A stretch of 61,580 bases of DNA from Pyramidobacter sp. C12-8 (GTDB taxonomy: Bacteria > Synergistota > Synergistia > Synergistales > Dethiosulfovibrionaceae), in the NCBI RefSeq assembly GCF_002007215.1, contig NZ_MUHX01000015.1:1-61580 (forward strand), in the 5' to 3' direction. Each line of letters opens with the position of its first letter. The first letter of the stretch is position 1. A program made the translations under genes and the position numbers. This document shows positions 25,482 through 33,905 of the stretch, in pieces. The notes under the pieces were generated by a model. That model was not told the DNA's origin. It saw only the letters and a program-made list of their open reading frames with translations, and did not search any database.

Positions 25482-26372
25482 TCACCTCGTCTTTCCGAGA
25501 ATTTTTTCGGCCAGCATTTCGCCGAGCCGCTGCGCTTCTTCGCGGCGTCCCGTCAACGACGCGCGAAGTTTCAGGCCGCGACTTTCGTCGGCGAAAAAGC
25601 CCGTCAGCTTCATCTCGCCGCCGCGAAGCTGCGCGCACGCGCCGACGGGCGACGCGCAGCCGCCGCCGAGCGCCGCCGAGAAGACTCGTTCGGCGCGGGC
25701 GCAGTCCGTCGCGTCGGGGTCGAAAACGGCGTCGAGCCAGTCTTCGTTTTTGTCGCCGGCGCGTCCTTGACAGGCGAGGATTCCCTGTCCCGGCGCGGGG
25801 ACGATCTCGTCGACCGAAAAGTAACGGCTGACGCGCGCGTTCAAGCCGAGGCGCGCCAGTCCCGCGGCCGCGAGGATCAGCGCCGAGAACTGGCCTTCGT
25901 CGAGCTTGCGCAGGCGCGTGCCGACGTTGCCGCGCACCGGACGCACCTCGGCGCCGGCAAACAGATCGAGCGCCTGCAGGCGGCGTCGCGCCGACGAGCA
26001 GCCGATCACAGCGCCGTTCATGGCCGAGACTCCGTCGGGCAGCACGAGCGCGTCGCGGGGATCGCCGCGACGGAAGCAGGCGAGCAACGGCAGCCGTTCG
26101 TCCTGCGCGGCGGGCAGGTCCTTGAGGCTGTGGACGGCCACGTCGATGCGGCCGTTGAGCAGGGCCTCTTCCAGTTCCCGCGTGAAAAGTCCCTTGATGC
26201 CGAACGCGTCCGACGCTTCCGAGAACGGTTTCATGTTCACGTCGCCGCTGGTGGCGATGGGCACGAGTTCGAGACGGTATTCGGGATGGGCGCGCCCGAC
26301 GGCATCCATGACAAGGCGCGTCTGCGCCAGCGCCAGATCGCTCTTGCGGCTGCCAAAACGAAGGATTTTCAT
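25482..26372 (-). CDS. hemC: Hydroxymethylbilane synthase (porphobilinogen deaminase)
   Basis: Polymerises four porphobilinogens to the linear tetrapyrrole hydroxymethylbilane. The 296-residue protein shows FGSRKSDLALAQT at the N-terminus, VAVHSLKDLPAA near residue 80, SSARRRLQ near 125, RGNVGTRLRKLDEGQFSALI near 148 and the dipyrromethane cofactor cysteine in ALGGGCASPVGAC near 236. Its ATG overlaps the stop of the upstream cbiJ-sirC gene (ATGA). Confidence 0.96.
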   Translation of the reverse strand: MKILRFGSRKSDLALAQTRLVMDAVGRAHPEYRLELVPIATSGDVNMKPFSEASDAFGIKGLFTRELEEALLNGRIDVAVHSLKDLPAAQDERLPLLACFRRGDPRDALVLPDGVSAMNGAVIGCSSARRRLQALDLFAGAEVRPVRGNVGTRLRKLDEGQFSALILAAAGLARLGLNARVSRYFSVDEIVPAPGQGILACQGRAGDKNEDWLDAVFDPDATDCARAERVFSAALGGGCASPVGACAQLRGGEMKLTGFFADESRGLKLRASLTGRREEAQRLGEMLAEKILGKTR

Positions 26373-27592
26373 CGGCGGTTTTCTTCTTTCCTATGGAGTT
26401 CTTCGGCGACGATCCCGGGCCAGATCTCTCTGAGGCGGTCGGCCAGGCGGCGCGTCAGAGCCGGATCGAGTCCGCCGCTCGACGCCGATACGGCGGCCGC
26501 GCCGCAATGAATCAGCGCGGGAAAGTAAAAAGTGCCCTCGGCGGCGTTGTCGGCGATGCTGACGGGGACGCCGCGTTTTTTCGCCGCGGCGGCGATCAGG
26601 CGGTTCTGTTCGCGATTGTCGGTGGCGGCCACGGCCAGGACCGCGCCGTCGAGGTCGCTCTCGCGCCATTCGCGCGCGGCGGTGTCGAAACCGTCCCATC
26701 CTTCGCAGAACGCGACGGCGACGGCGCGCACGTCGGCGCCGCAGCTTTTCAGCGTTTGCGCGCGCCGCAGGGCGACGGGGCCGCCGCCGATCAGCAGGGC
26801 TTTCTTGCCCTCGAGCGGCAGCAGCATCGGAAACAGCGGCGGACATTCGAGTTTCATCTCGCGCCGCAGCCACAGCATCGCTTCGTCGACAGTCGCCCCT
26901 TCTTCGTCACCGCGGCCGATAAGAATGACGCGCGCGCCGCGGTTCTGCGCCGCGCGCAGCTTTTCCTCCATGCCGCCGGACGCGCCGCCGTCCTTGGTGA
27001 CGATCACCGTCGCGCCGGTGGCCGCGAGCATTTGCTCGTTCATGGCGGCGCTGAACGCTCCCTGCATGGCGATCAGGTGCCCAGCGTCGTAGCCCAGTGC
27101 CTCGCATTGGGCGATCACGTCCGACGTGGGCAGCACGCGGGCGAAAAGACGCTCCTTTGCGCGGCTTACGCCCGCGAAGGCCGGCAGCTCTTTGCTGCCC
27201 ACCGTGAGCAGGACTTTCTCGCCGCCGCCGTCCAGCAGCGCCGCCGCCTCTTCCGGCGTGGCGACCGCGGTCACGTCGCCGAACAGCGGCGTTCTGGCGC
27301 GCGCCACGCGCAGCAGCTTCACGCCCGTGCGTTCGCAGGCGCGGCGCACGTTCTTCGTCACTTCCAGCGCGTAAGGGTGCGTGGCGTCGATCACGTGGGT
27401 GACCTTCTCGGCACGGAACAGATCTTCCATGGCCGTTTCGTCGAGACGGCCCGTGAGCACGCGCACGTTTTCGAGCCCTTCAAGCAGCTTGGCGCCGTAA
27501 GCGGTGGCCACGCAGCAAACGGCCGGCACGCCGCGGCGCAGCAGTTCGCGCGCCTCGGTCGTGCCGCCGAAGACCAGCAGCCGCCCGTTCAT
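26369..27592 (-). CDS. Precorrin-6A reductase fused to precorrin-2 dehydrogenase (CbiJ-SirC)
   Basis: Two-domain protein of 407 residues from MNGRLLVFGGTTEAREL. Residues 1-~248 are the CbiJ/CobK reductase (VIDATHPYALEVTKNVRRAC, LLTVGSKELPAFA, VLPTSDVIAQCEALGYDA, MQGAFSAAMNEQML, VTKDGGASGG). Residues ~260-407 match the NAD-dependent precorrin-2 dehydrogenase module of Met8/CysG/SirC (LEGKKALLIGGGPVALRRAQ, LAVAATDNREQNRLIAAAAK, ADNAAEGTFYFPA, SSGGLDPALTRRLADRLRE). The second domain makes sirohydrochlorin, the substrate for early cobalt insertion. A frame that continues upstream lies within cbiH and is rejected; the chosen ATG overlaps the cbiH stop. This pairing of non-consecutive steps is uncommon. 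Confidence 0.92.
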   Translation of the reverse strand: MNGRLLVFGGTTEARELLRRGVPAVCCVATAYGAKLLEGLENVRVLTGRLDETAMEDLFRAEKVTHVIDATHPYALEVTKNVRRACERTGVKLLRVARARTPLFGDVTAVATPEEAAALLDGGGEKVLLTVGSKELPAFAGVSRAKERLFARVLPTSDVIAQCEALGYDAGHLIAMQGAFSAAMNEQMLAATGATVIVTKDGGASGGMEEKLRAAQNRGARVILIGRGDEEGATVDEAMLWLRREMKLECPPLFPMLLPLEGKKALLIGGGPVALRRAQTLKSCGADVRAVAVAFCEGWDGFDTAAREWRESDLDGAVLAVAATDNREQNRLIAAAAKKRGVPVSIADNAAEGTFYFPALIHCGAAAVSASSGGLDPALTRRLADRLREIWPGIVAEELHRKEENRR

Positions 27593-28311
27593 GGCCGCTG
27601 ATAGCCGCGCGGCGTGACGAGGCGGCCGTCGAGGAATTTCGTGGCGCTGCTGCCGACGATGGCCGTGCAGAACATGTCGAGCTTCTCGTCGGCGAGTGCC
27701 CCCAGCGTGGTCAGATGCGCCTCTTCGCCGTCGCGCCCGGCGCTGCGCACCCAGCCAGCCGTCGTGTCGGCGCTTTTCGTCTTCAGCAGCGTTTCGCAGG
27801 CCAGACGCAGATTGTCGGGACGCCCGCGGCTCATGGGGTTGTAAAGGCAGATCACGAAATCGCCGGCCGCGGCCGCTTCGAGGCGGCGCGCGATCAGCTT
27901 CCACGGCGTGAGCAGGTCGCTGAGGCTGACGACGGCGAAGTCGTGCGTCAGCGGCGCGCCGAGCACGGCCGCGGCGGCGCAGGCCGCCGTGACGCCGGGC
28001 ACGACGGTCACCTCGTCGCGTCCCGCCGCCACTTCGAGCATAATGCCCGCCATGCCGTACACGCCGGGGTCGCCGCTGGAAACGACGCCTACCGTGCTCC
28101 CCGCCAGCGAACGGCGCAGCGCGTCTTCGCAGCGCTGCACTTCGCCCTTCATGGGCGAGACGACCAGTTCCTTGCGTCCCTCGAAACGGGGCGCGATCAG
28201 GTCGACGTACGTTTTGTAGCCGACGATGACGTCGCATTGTTCCAGCGCCGCGAGCGCGCGCGGCGTCAGCTGGTCTTCGCCTCCGGGGCCGAGGCCGACG
28301 ACGTAGATCAT
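27589..28311 (-). CDS. cbiH: Cobalt-precorrin-3B C17-methyltransferase CbiH
   Basis: SAM-dependent ring-contraction methyltransferase of corrin synthesis, 240 residues. Motifs: VVGLGPGGEDQLTPRA, SSGDPGVYGMAG near residue 80, VVPGVTAACAAAAVLGAPLT near 104, DFAVVSLSDLLTPW, and ICLYNPMSRGRPDNLR near 154, the last typical of CobJ/CbiH. It overlaps cbiG upstream and cbiJ-sirC downstream by 4 nt each. Confidence 0.94.
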   Translation of the reverse strand: MIYVVGLGPGGEDQLTPRALAALEQCDVIVGYKTYVDLIAPRFEGRKELVVSPMKGEVQRCEDALRRSLAGSTVGVVSSGDPGVYGMAGIMLEVAAGRDEVTVVPGVTAACAAAAVLGAPLTHDFAVVSLSDLLTPWKLIARRLEAAAAGDFVICLYNPMSRGRPDNLRLACETLLKTKSADTTAGWVRSAGRDGEEAHLTTLGALADEKLDMFCTAIVGSSATKFLDGRLVTPRGYQRP

Positions 28312-29309
28312 GCTTGCGCCTCCGTATCAGAAACGTTCTTCATGGATGGGTCCGCCTTCTCCGTGTGATCGAAAAATTTTCGCCGCGCCAGCGCGAAAGT
28401 GACGCCGGGATAGCGCGCTTTGCCGCGCAGCAAAACGCCGAGCCCCGAAGCCAGAACGGCCGCCCGTTCGCAGACGTTGCCCACGCCCGTGACGTCGAGG
28501 ACTTTTTGCGAATGAGAGAACTGCCCCGGCACGGCGGCGAGTTCCGCGGCCGGGAACGTGAGAAAGGGAACGCCCAGCTCGCGCGCCAAATCCGCCAAGC
28601 AGGGTTCGTTCTTTTTCAGGTCGATGGAAGCCAACGCGCAAAGCGACAATTTCGAGACTCCCGCGCCGCTTAAAAAATCGTCCAGCGCCGCGCGCAGAGC
28701 CGCGCTCGTCGTACCGCGCTTGCAGCCGACGCCGAGCGCAAGGTTGCGCGGCCGCAGCCACAGCGTCACCGGCCAGGGCGCGGGCTGTTCCATTTCGGTG
28801 ACGGCGACGCCGATTTTTTCGCCGTCGAGCGCGGCCGCGGAAACGCTTTTGACCGTGCCGATGTTTTCGATGGCGCAGTCGTGTTCTTTCGCCCACGCGT
28901 CCACGGCTTCGACCTTATGGACGTCGGTCGCCGTGGTGATTATCGGACGGCCGCCCGTCAGCGCCGCGACGCGGCGCGCCAGCTCGTTGGCGCCGCCGAG
29001 ATGCCCCGAAAGCAGCGAGATCACGTTCCGTCCCCGATCGTCGAGACAGACGACCGCGGGGTCGCGCGTCTTGTCCTTCAGGCACGGAGCGACGGCGCGC
29101 ACAGCGATGCCGCAGGCCGAGACGAATACCAGCGCGTCGCTGGAGGAAAAACGTTCGCGCGTCCAGACGGCGATCGAGCCCGTCAGAGGCGAGACGTCTC
29201 CGCCGGCGTAGCGGGGCGGGGCCCAGGCCCGCCCGCCGAGACGGGCGGCGATCAGCCGGGCCAGTTCCGTCCCGTCGCGCGTGAAGGCGACGGCGTGAAG
29301 GGACGTCAT
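28308..29309 (-). CDS. cbiG: Cobalt-precorrin-5A hydrolase CbiG
   Basis: Opens the delta-lactone of cobalt-precorrin-5A, releasing acetaldehyde, a step specific to the anaerobic pathway. The 333-residue protein has the CbiG N and core regions (FVSACGIAVRAVAPCLKDK, DPAVVCLDDRGRNVISLLSG, HLGGANELARRVA) and the C-terminal CobE/GbiG module (LALGVGCKRGTTSAALRAAL, GVPFLTFPAAEL). ATG 29309 is chosen because it overlaps the cbiF stop; a longer frame lies inside cbiF. Confidence 0.94.
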   Translation of the reverse strand: MTSLHAVAFTRDGTELARLIAARLGGRAWAPPRYAGGDVSPLTGSIAVWTRERFSSSDALVFVSACGIAVRAVAPCLKDKTRDPAVVCLDDRGRNVISLLSGHLGGANELARRVAALTGGRPIITTATDVHKVEAVDAWAKEHDCAIENIGTVKSVSAAALDGEKIGVAVTEMEQPAPWPVTLWLRPRNLALGVGCKRGTTSAALRAALDDFLSGAGVSKLSLCALASIDLKKNEPCLADLARELGVPFLTFPAAELAAVPGQFSHSQKVLDVTGVGNVCERAAVLASGLGVLLRGKARYPGVTFALARRKFFDHTEKADPSMKNVSDTEAQA

Positions 29310-30061
29310 CGGCTGGCCTTGCGGAAGCCGTGCGAGAACGAGGCGTCGTAGAGCTTCGACAGCTCGTAGTCCTCGCCGAGGAATCCACCCACGAGGATCA
29401 GCGCCGTGCTGCGGACGCCCGCTTCCGCCGCCATGGCCGCGATGGTCGAAACGTCGCCGCGCAGCACCTTCTGTTCGGGCCACGACGCCTTGTAGACCAC
29501 GGCCGCGGGCGTGTCGGGCGCGTAACCGCCCCGCATCAGCGCCGCGCAGGTCTCTTCCAGCAGACCGGAGGAAAGGAACAGCGCCATCGAAGCGCCGTGA
29601 GAGGCCAGCGACGCCAGCTTCTCGCCGGGAGGTACCGGCGTGCGCCCCTCCATGCGCGTGATGATCAGCGTCTGGCTGACGGACGGCAACGTGTATTCCG
29701 CCTCCACGGCGGCCGCGGCGGCGCAGAACGAACTGACGCCGGGCGTGATGTCGTAGGCGACGCCCAACGCTTTGAGCCGGTCGATCTGCTCGCGGATCGC
29801 GCCGTAGATCGACGGGTCGCCGGTGTGCAGCCGTACCACTTCAAGGCCGCGGCGGTCGGCGTCGGCCATTTTCTCTATCACCTCGTCCAGCGTCATCGAA
29901 GCGCTGTTGTAGATCTCGCAGCCTGCGGGCGTGCCGTTCAGCAGTTCGGGATTGACCAGCGAACCGGCGTAGATCACCATGCCCGCCCGCGCCAGCAGTT
30001 TCGCGCCGCGCAGCGTGATCAGGTCGGGCGCGCCGGGGCCGGCGCCGACAAAGTGGATCAT
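29306..30061 (-). CDS. cbiF: Cobalt-precorrin-4 C11-methyltransferase CbiF
   Basis: SAM-dependent methylation of corrin C11. The 251-residue protein starts MIHFVGAGPGAPDLITLRG and has AGSLVNPELL near residue 33, VVRLHTGDPSIYGAI near 75, DITPGVSSFCAAAAA near 102, the CbiF-typical QTLIITRMEGRTPVP near 128 and SLASHGASMALFLSSG near 149. It begins 1 nt after the cbiET stop and overlaps cbiG by 4 nt. Confidence 0.95.
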   Translation of the reverse strand: MIHFVGAGPGAPDLITLRGAKLLARAGMVIYAGSLVNPELLNGTPAGCEIYNSASMTLDEVIEKMADADRRGLEVVRLHTGDPSIYGAIREQIDRLKALGVAYDITPGVSSFCAAAAAVEAEYTLPSVSQTLIITRMEGRTPVPPGEKLASLASHGASMALFLSSGLLEETCAALMRGGYAPDTPAAVVYKASWPEQKVLRGDVSTIAAMAAEAGVRSTALILVGGFLGEDYELSKLYDASFSHGFRKASR

Positions 30062-30062
30062 G

Positions 30063-31292
30063 TTATCGTCCTTCTTTCTGTATGCCGGCGGTGAACGCCG
30101 AAAAGATGGTGACGGGGTTCTGCGCGGCCATGATGAGCGTGCCGCCGATCTTTTTGGCGCGGCCGACTGCCACCTGTACGGCGTCGAAATCATGGAAGCC
30201 GGCTCCGGCGAGGTTCTCGGCCGCGGCCGCGTAGGTTTTGAAGGCTACCGCCGAGACGACGACACGGATCCCTTCGCCGAGCGCGGCGACGGCGCGCAGC
30301 AGCTCCGGCAGTTCCGGGCCGCTGCCGCCGACGAAGACGTGCGTGGGGCGCGGCAGCGACGGCAGCACGGCGGCGTTGTCGCCCTCGTACAGCGCGACGT
30401 TGTGCCGGTGGAACTTTCTGACGTTGCGGGCGATCAGCGCCGCGGCTGCGGGATTTTTCTCCACGGCGCAGACCCGACCGTCTGCGCAGAACAGCGCCGC
30501 CGCGACCGTCACCGAGCCAGTGCCCGCGCCCAGATCCCAGAGCGTCGAATCGCGGCGCAGACGCAGCTCGTCGAGGATCGCCGAGCGCACGGTCTCGCGC
30601 GTCATCGGCACGTCCGCGCGGAGAAAATCGTCGTCTCGCGGGCGCGCCTGCGGCGCGCTCCACGGCGAAGGATTTTCGATCAGAACCAACGACAGATCGT
30701 CGTATTCCCGCGCCGCCAGTTCCGCGGGAGAACCGCGGCTGAGGCGCTGGTCGCCGTAGCTGAGCCGCTCGCCGACGGTGAGACGCAGGTGGTCCATGTC
30801 CCAGTCGGCAAGCAGGCGGCAGAGGCGGCGCGGGTTCCACTGCGGCCCGCAGAAGAAGATCGTCTTTCTGTTCTGGTCGGCGGCGTCGAGGACCTTCGCC
30901 TCGCCGAGATCGCGCCCGTGCCCGGAGAGGACAACGGCGTCGATCCACGTTTCGCGTGCGGCGGCGCACAGGCTTTGCAGCGAACTGACGCCGGGGATCA
31001 CTTCGAGGTCGTCGCCGGGGAAGCGTTTTTTGAGCAGCGGCAGTAAACTGAACACGCCCGCGTCGCCGGAGACGAGCACGGCCACGGAATTTCGGTCGAG
31101 CGCGGCGTCGACGGCGGCAAACGTCTCCTCGAATTTGCCGAGGGCGATGACGTTGGGATGGCCGCCCGCCAGCGCGCGATGGCGCGGCGCGGCGACCACA
31201 CACCCGGCGCGCCGGATCGTTTCGCGCGCGGCGGACGTCAGTTGATCGGCGCCGCCCGGGCCGACGCCGACGACGAAAAGTTTATTGCGCAT
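30063..31292 (-). CDS. cbiET: Cobalt-precorrin-6B/7 methyltransferase-decarboxylase CbiET fusion
   Basis: Two-domain enzyme of 409 residues methylating C5 and C15 and decarboxylating the C12 acetate. Residues 1-~205 are CbiE (FVVGVGPGGADQLTSAARE, LVSGDAGVFSLLPLL, VIPGVSSLQSLCAAARETW, IDAVVLSGHGRD). Residues ~215-400 are CbiT (DVPMTRETVRSAILDELRLR, LWDLGAGTGSVTVAAALF, VCAVEKNPAAAALIARN, VFVGGSG). Separate in the classical anaerobic pathway, the two are often fused, as in CobL. It overlaps cbiD by 11 nt. Confidence 0.95.
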   Translation of the reverse strand: MRNKLFVVGVGPGGADQLTSAARETIRRAGCVVAAPRHRALAGGHPNVIALGKFEETFAAVDAALDRNSVAVLVSGDAGVFSLLPLLKKRFPGDDLEVIPGVSSLQSLCAAARETWIDAVVLSGHGRDLGEAKVLDAADQNRKTIFFCGPQWNPRRLCRLLADWDMDHLRLTVGERLSYGDQRLSRGSPAELAAREYDDLSLVLIENPSPWSAPQARPRDDDFLRADVPMTRETVRSAILDELRLRRDSTLWDLGAGTGSVTVAAALFCADGRVCAVEKNPAAAALIARNVRKFHRHNVALYEGDNAAVLPSLPRPTHVFVGGSGPELPELLRAVAALGEGIRVVVSAVAFKTYAAAAENLAGAGFHDFDAVQVAVGRAKKIGGTLIMAAQNPVTIFSAFTAGIQKEGR

Positions 31293-32382
31293 GGGCGAGT
31301 TCCTCCGCGAAGGCCGCCGCGCCGGCGCTCGCGCCCAGCAGTCGGCCCTGATTGTCGATAAAAGCGGCTTCCACGGCGAGGTCGCCGAACATCCGCTCGC
31401 GGCAGCGCTTTGCCGTCACCTCGGCCAGCGTCGTCCAAAGGAAGTCGAGCTTTTCTTCGCGGACGATCTGCATGGCGACCTCGGTCGTAGTGCTCTCGTA
31501 AAGTTTCCTGACGATCTCGCGTCCCGCTCCGGCCAGAGCGGCCTGCGTGCAGAGGGCTTCGCGGCGGCCGTCGCCGGTGCGGTTGTAGGTGTCGAACGTT
31601 CCCGCGGCAACCTTGAGCAGCTTACCGGGGTGGCCGCAGATCAGCGCGCGTTCGAACTTGAGCCGCAGCGCCTCGTCGAGCACAAAGCCGATGTAGTTGC
31701 CCGTGTGCATGATGACGCGCCCGCCGATGTTCCATACGTGCCGCATGGCCTTTTCGCCGCTGTTGCCGAAGCACAGGCCGACGCACTTCAGCCCCGACGA
31801 AGCGAACGTGCTCAGTTCCAGCAAGAACGAAGCGTAGACCGACTCGACGTTGTACGGCTTGACGATGCCTGTGGTGCCCAGCACCGACAAACCGCCGGCG
31901 ATGCCGAGACGGGGGTTGAACGTGTGCGCGGCCTTTTCTTCGCCTCCGGGGATGGAGACGGTGACGCAGGCGCGGCGCGGGCCGATGACGGCGCGCAGCG
32001 CCTCTTCGATCATTTGGCGCGGCACGGGATTGACGGCCGCTTCGCCGACGGGGATTTTCAGCCCCGGCAGCGTCACTGTGCCCACGCCCGGGCCGGCCCT
32101 GAAGGAGACGGGGCCGTCGCCGTCGCCCAGTTCCACCGACGAGATCACCGTCATGCCGTCGGTGGCGTCGGGGTCGTCGCCGGCATCCTTGACGACGCCG
32201 CAGGCCGGAAAGGCGTACTCGACGATGTCGAGCGTGAGTTCCTTGCCGGCGGGCGTGACGATGCGCACCTGCGCGGGGCACCGCCCCGTCGTCAGGCGCA
32301 GCGCCGAAGCCTGCGCGGCCGCGGCGGCGCAGCTGCCGGTGGTGAAACCTTCGCGCAGGCCACGGCTATCGTGTAATTCCAT
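31282..32382 (-). CDS. cbiD: Cobalt-precorrin-5B C1-methyltransferase CbiD
   Basis: Anaerobic-pathway C1 methyltransferase, 366 residues, not homologous to the other methylases of the series. Typical regions are GLREGFTTGSCAAAAAQA at residue 8, GDDPDATDGM near 68, VGTVTLPGLKIPVGEAAVNP near 99, NPRLGIAGGLSVLGTTGIVK near 157 and ERALICGHPGKLLKVAAG near 245. It overlaps both neighbours (17 nt with cbiC, 11 nt with cbiET). Together with CbiG it is the clearest marker of the oxygen-independent route. Confidence 0.96.
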   Translation of the reverse strand: MELHDSRGLREGFTTGSCAAAAAQASALRLTTGRCPAQVRIVTPAGKELTLDIVEYAFPACGVVKDAGDDPDATDGMTVISSVELGDGDGPVSFRAGPGVGTVTLPGLKIPVGEAAVNPVPRQMIEEALRAVIGPRRACVTVSIPGGEEKAAHTFNPRLGIAGGLSVLGTTGIVKPYNVESVYASFLLELSTFASSGLKCVGLCFGNSGEKAMRHVWNIGGRVIMHTGNYIGFVLDEALRLKFERALICGHPGKLLKVAAGTFDTYNRTGDGRREALCTQAALAGAGREIVRKLYESTTTEVAMQIVREEKLDFLWTTLAEVTAKRCRERMFGDLAVEAAFIDNQGRLLGASAGAAAFAEELAHAQ

Positions 32383-32977
32383 AGAGCAGCGCGTTGAGGA
32401 CCGCCGAGGCGACGGCGGAGCCGCCCTTGCGTCCCATGGCGGCGATCGAGGGCACGGCGGTGCGCGCCAGGCGTTCCTTGGACTCGATCACGTTGACGAA
32501 ACCGACGGGCACGCCGACGACCAACGCCGGACGGGCCTCGCCCGCGTCGATCAGCTCGCAGAGGCGGATCAGCGCCGTCGGCGCGTTGCCGATGGCGAAG
32601 ATGGCCTGCGGCGTCTCGCGCACGGCCGCCTCCATGCTCACCACGGCGCGGGTGACGCCGCGCGACGCGGCTTCTTCGCGGACGGCGGCGTCCGACATGC
32701 GGCAGACGACCTGCACGCCCAGCGTCTGGCAGGCTTTTTTGTTGACGCCGGCGGCGGCCATCATCGTATCGGTGACAATGGTCGTCCCGGCGCGGAGCGC
32801 TTCGCGGGCGCGCCCGACCACGTTCGGCGTGAAGCGCAGGTTCTTCTGGAACTCGAAATCGGCGGTCGTATGGATGACGCGCATGACCACGGGCAGGTTC
32901 TCCTCCGGTCCTTGCCACGGTTCCATTTCGGCGACGATCGTTCTCATGCTCGCCTGTTCGATCTCTTCCGGTCTCAC
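32366..32977 (-). CDS. cbiC: Cobalt-precorrin-8 methylmutase CbiC
   Basis: Moves a methyl group from C11 to C12, giving cobyrinic acid. The conserved catalytic His is in MRVIHTTADFEF, followed by ALRAGTTIVTDTMMAAAGVN, RGVTRAVVSMEAA, FAIGNAPTALIRL and VVGVPVGFVNVIESKE. I place the start at GTG 32977 (VRPEEIEQASMRTIV), 6 nt from GAGGTG, giving 203 residues, which fits the family; starting at the later ATG would remove the N-terminal helix. It overlaps cbiD and follows the membrane-protein gene by 32 nt. Confidence 0.93.
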   Translation of the reverse strand: MRPEEIEQASMRTIVAEMEPWQGPEENLPVVMRVIHTTADFEFQKNLRFTPNVVGRAREALRAGTTIVTDTMMAAAGVNKKACQTLGVQVVCRMSDAAVREEAASRGVTRAVVSMEAAVRETPQAIFAIGNAPTALIRLCELIDAGEARPALVVGVPVGFVNVIESKERLARTAVPSIAAMGRKGGSAVASAVLNALLYGITR

Positions 32978-33009
32978 AGCGTTCACCTCTTCTAAGGCAA
33001 AATTTCGTT

Positions 33010-33903
33010 TCACAGACACAGCGGCAGCGCCGCCAGCGCCAGCGTCAGCAGGCTGAGCGCGGCCGACGCGGCGACGTTCCACAGCAGCATGGACTGGGCG
33101 ACGGCGCGCGGGAAAAAGCCGAAGTAATAGCCGGCGTTGGTGCGCACGAGCCGCGTGATCAGGCTCAGGCTGTTGCCGAAAAGCAGCGCGAAAACCGCCT
33201 GCGCGGTCGACAGCTCGCCCGCGGCCAGACTGCCCCCGGCCAGCGCCAGCGCCGCGGAAACGTGGGCGAAAGACGCCGCCGCCACCGCCATGGCGGGCAG
33301 GGGGAAAAAGGCGCTGCCGCGCAGCCAGAGCTGTAGATATTTTTCCGCCCATGGCACGACGAGCACGGCGAGCGCGTAGAAGAACCACGCCAGCGGCAGC
33401 GTTTTCAGCAGCTTGAAGCCGAATCTCCGCGCCGTTTCGCCGCCCGCCGCCGTTTCTTCCAGAGGCCGGTCGTCGTGTTCGCCGCGGTTGAGAATGAAAA
33501 GCTCGAGCGCGAATTTCGCCGCCGAGCGGAACAGCAGCGTCAGCGCGAAGAACGCGCCCGCCCAGCCGGCCAGACTGCACGACAAAACCATCGTCGCGAC
33601 CCAGCGGCGCGCGTAGGCCGGAAAAGCCAGCAGCAGCGTGCCCCATTTGGCCGTGCGCGGCGAAATGCGCCCGCTGTCCAGCGCCGAAGCTACCACGGCG
33701 GCGCCGGCTTTCGACGAGCCGATGCTGACGGTCAGCGCCGCGCCGAGCGTAGCGCCGATGCCCCATCGTTTCAGCCAGGGCAGGGCGCGCCGCAGCGCTT
33801 TGTCCGCCAGCCCCGTGCGGACGATCAGCGCGCCGATCAGAAAACCGGCGAGAATGTCGATCGTCAGCCGCAGTTCGCCGCGGAGCAGACGCGCCCAGTC
33901 CAT
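33010..33903 (-). CDS. Unassigned integral membrane protein in the cobalamin operon
   Basis: Membrane protein of 297 residues with about eight hydrophobic spans, inserted between cbiL (2-nt gap) and cbiC. Features seen: GLADKALRRALPWLKRWGIG near residue 32, a Gly/Ser-rich segment SIGSSKAGAAVVASALDSGR, RISPRTAKWGTLLLAFPAYA, and a polar loop (NRGEHDDRPLEETAAGGETA) in the middle. The pattern of two similar halves around small-residue-rich segments recalls nucleoside-recognition/Gate-domain proteins, but I cannot place it firmly. It is not CbiM, CbiN, CbiQ, CbiB or CobS. Position suggests cobalt or corrinoid movement (inference). Confidence 0.75.
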   Translation of the reverse strand: MDWARLLRGELRLTIDILAGFLIGALIVRTGLADKALRRALPWLKRWGIGATLGAALTVSIGSSKAGAAVVASALDSGRISPRTAKWGTLLLAFPAYARRWVATMVLSCSLAGWAGAFFALTLLFRSAAKFALELFILNRGEHDDRPLEETAAGGETARRFGFKLLKTLPLAWFFYALAVLVVPWAEKYLQLWLRGSAFFPLPAMAVAAASFAHVSAALALAGGSLAAGELSTAQAVFALLFGNSLSLITRLVRTNAGYYFGFFPRAVAQSMLLWNVAASAALSLLTLALAALPLCL

Positions 33904-33905
33904 GG

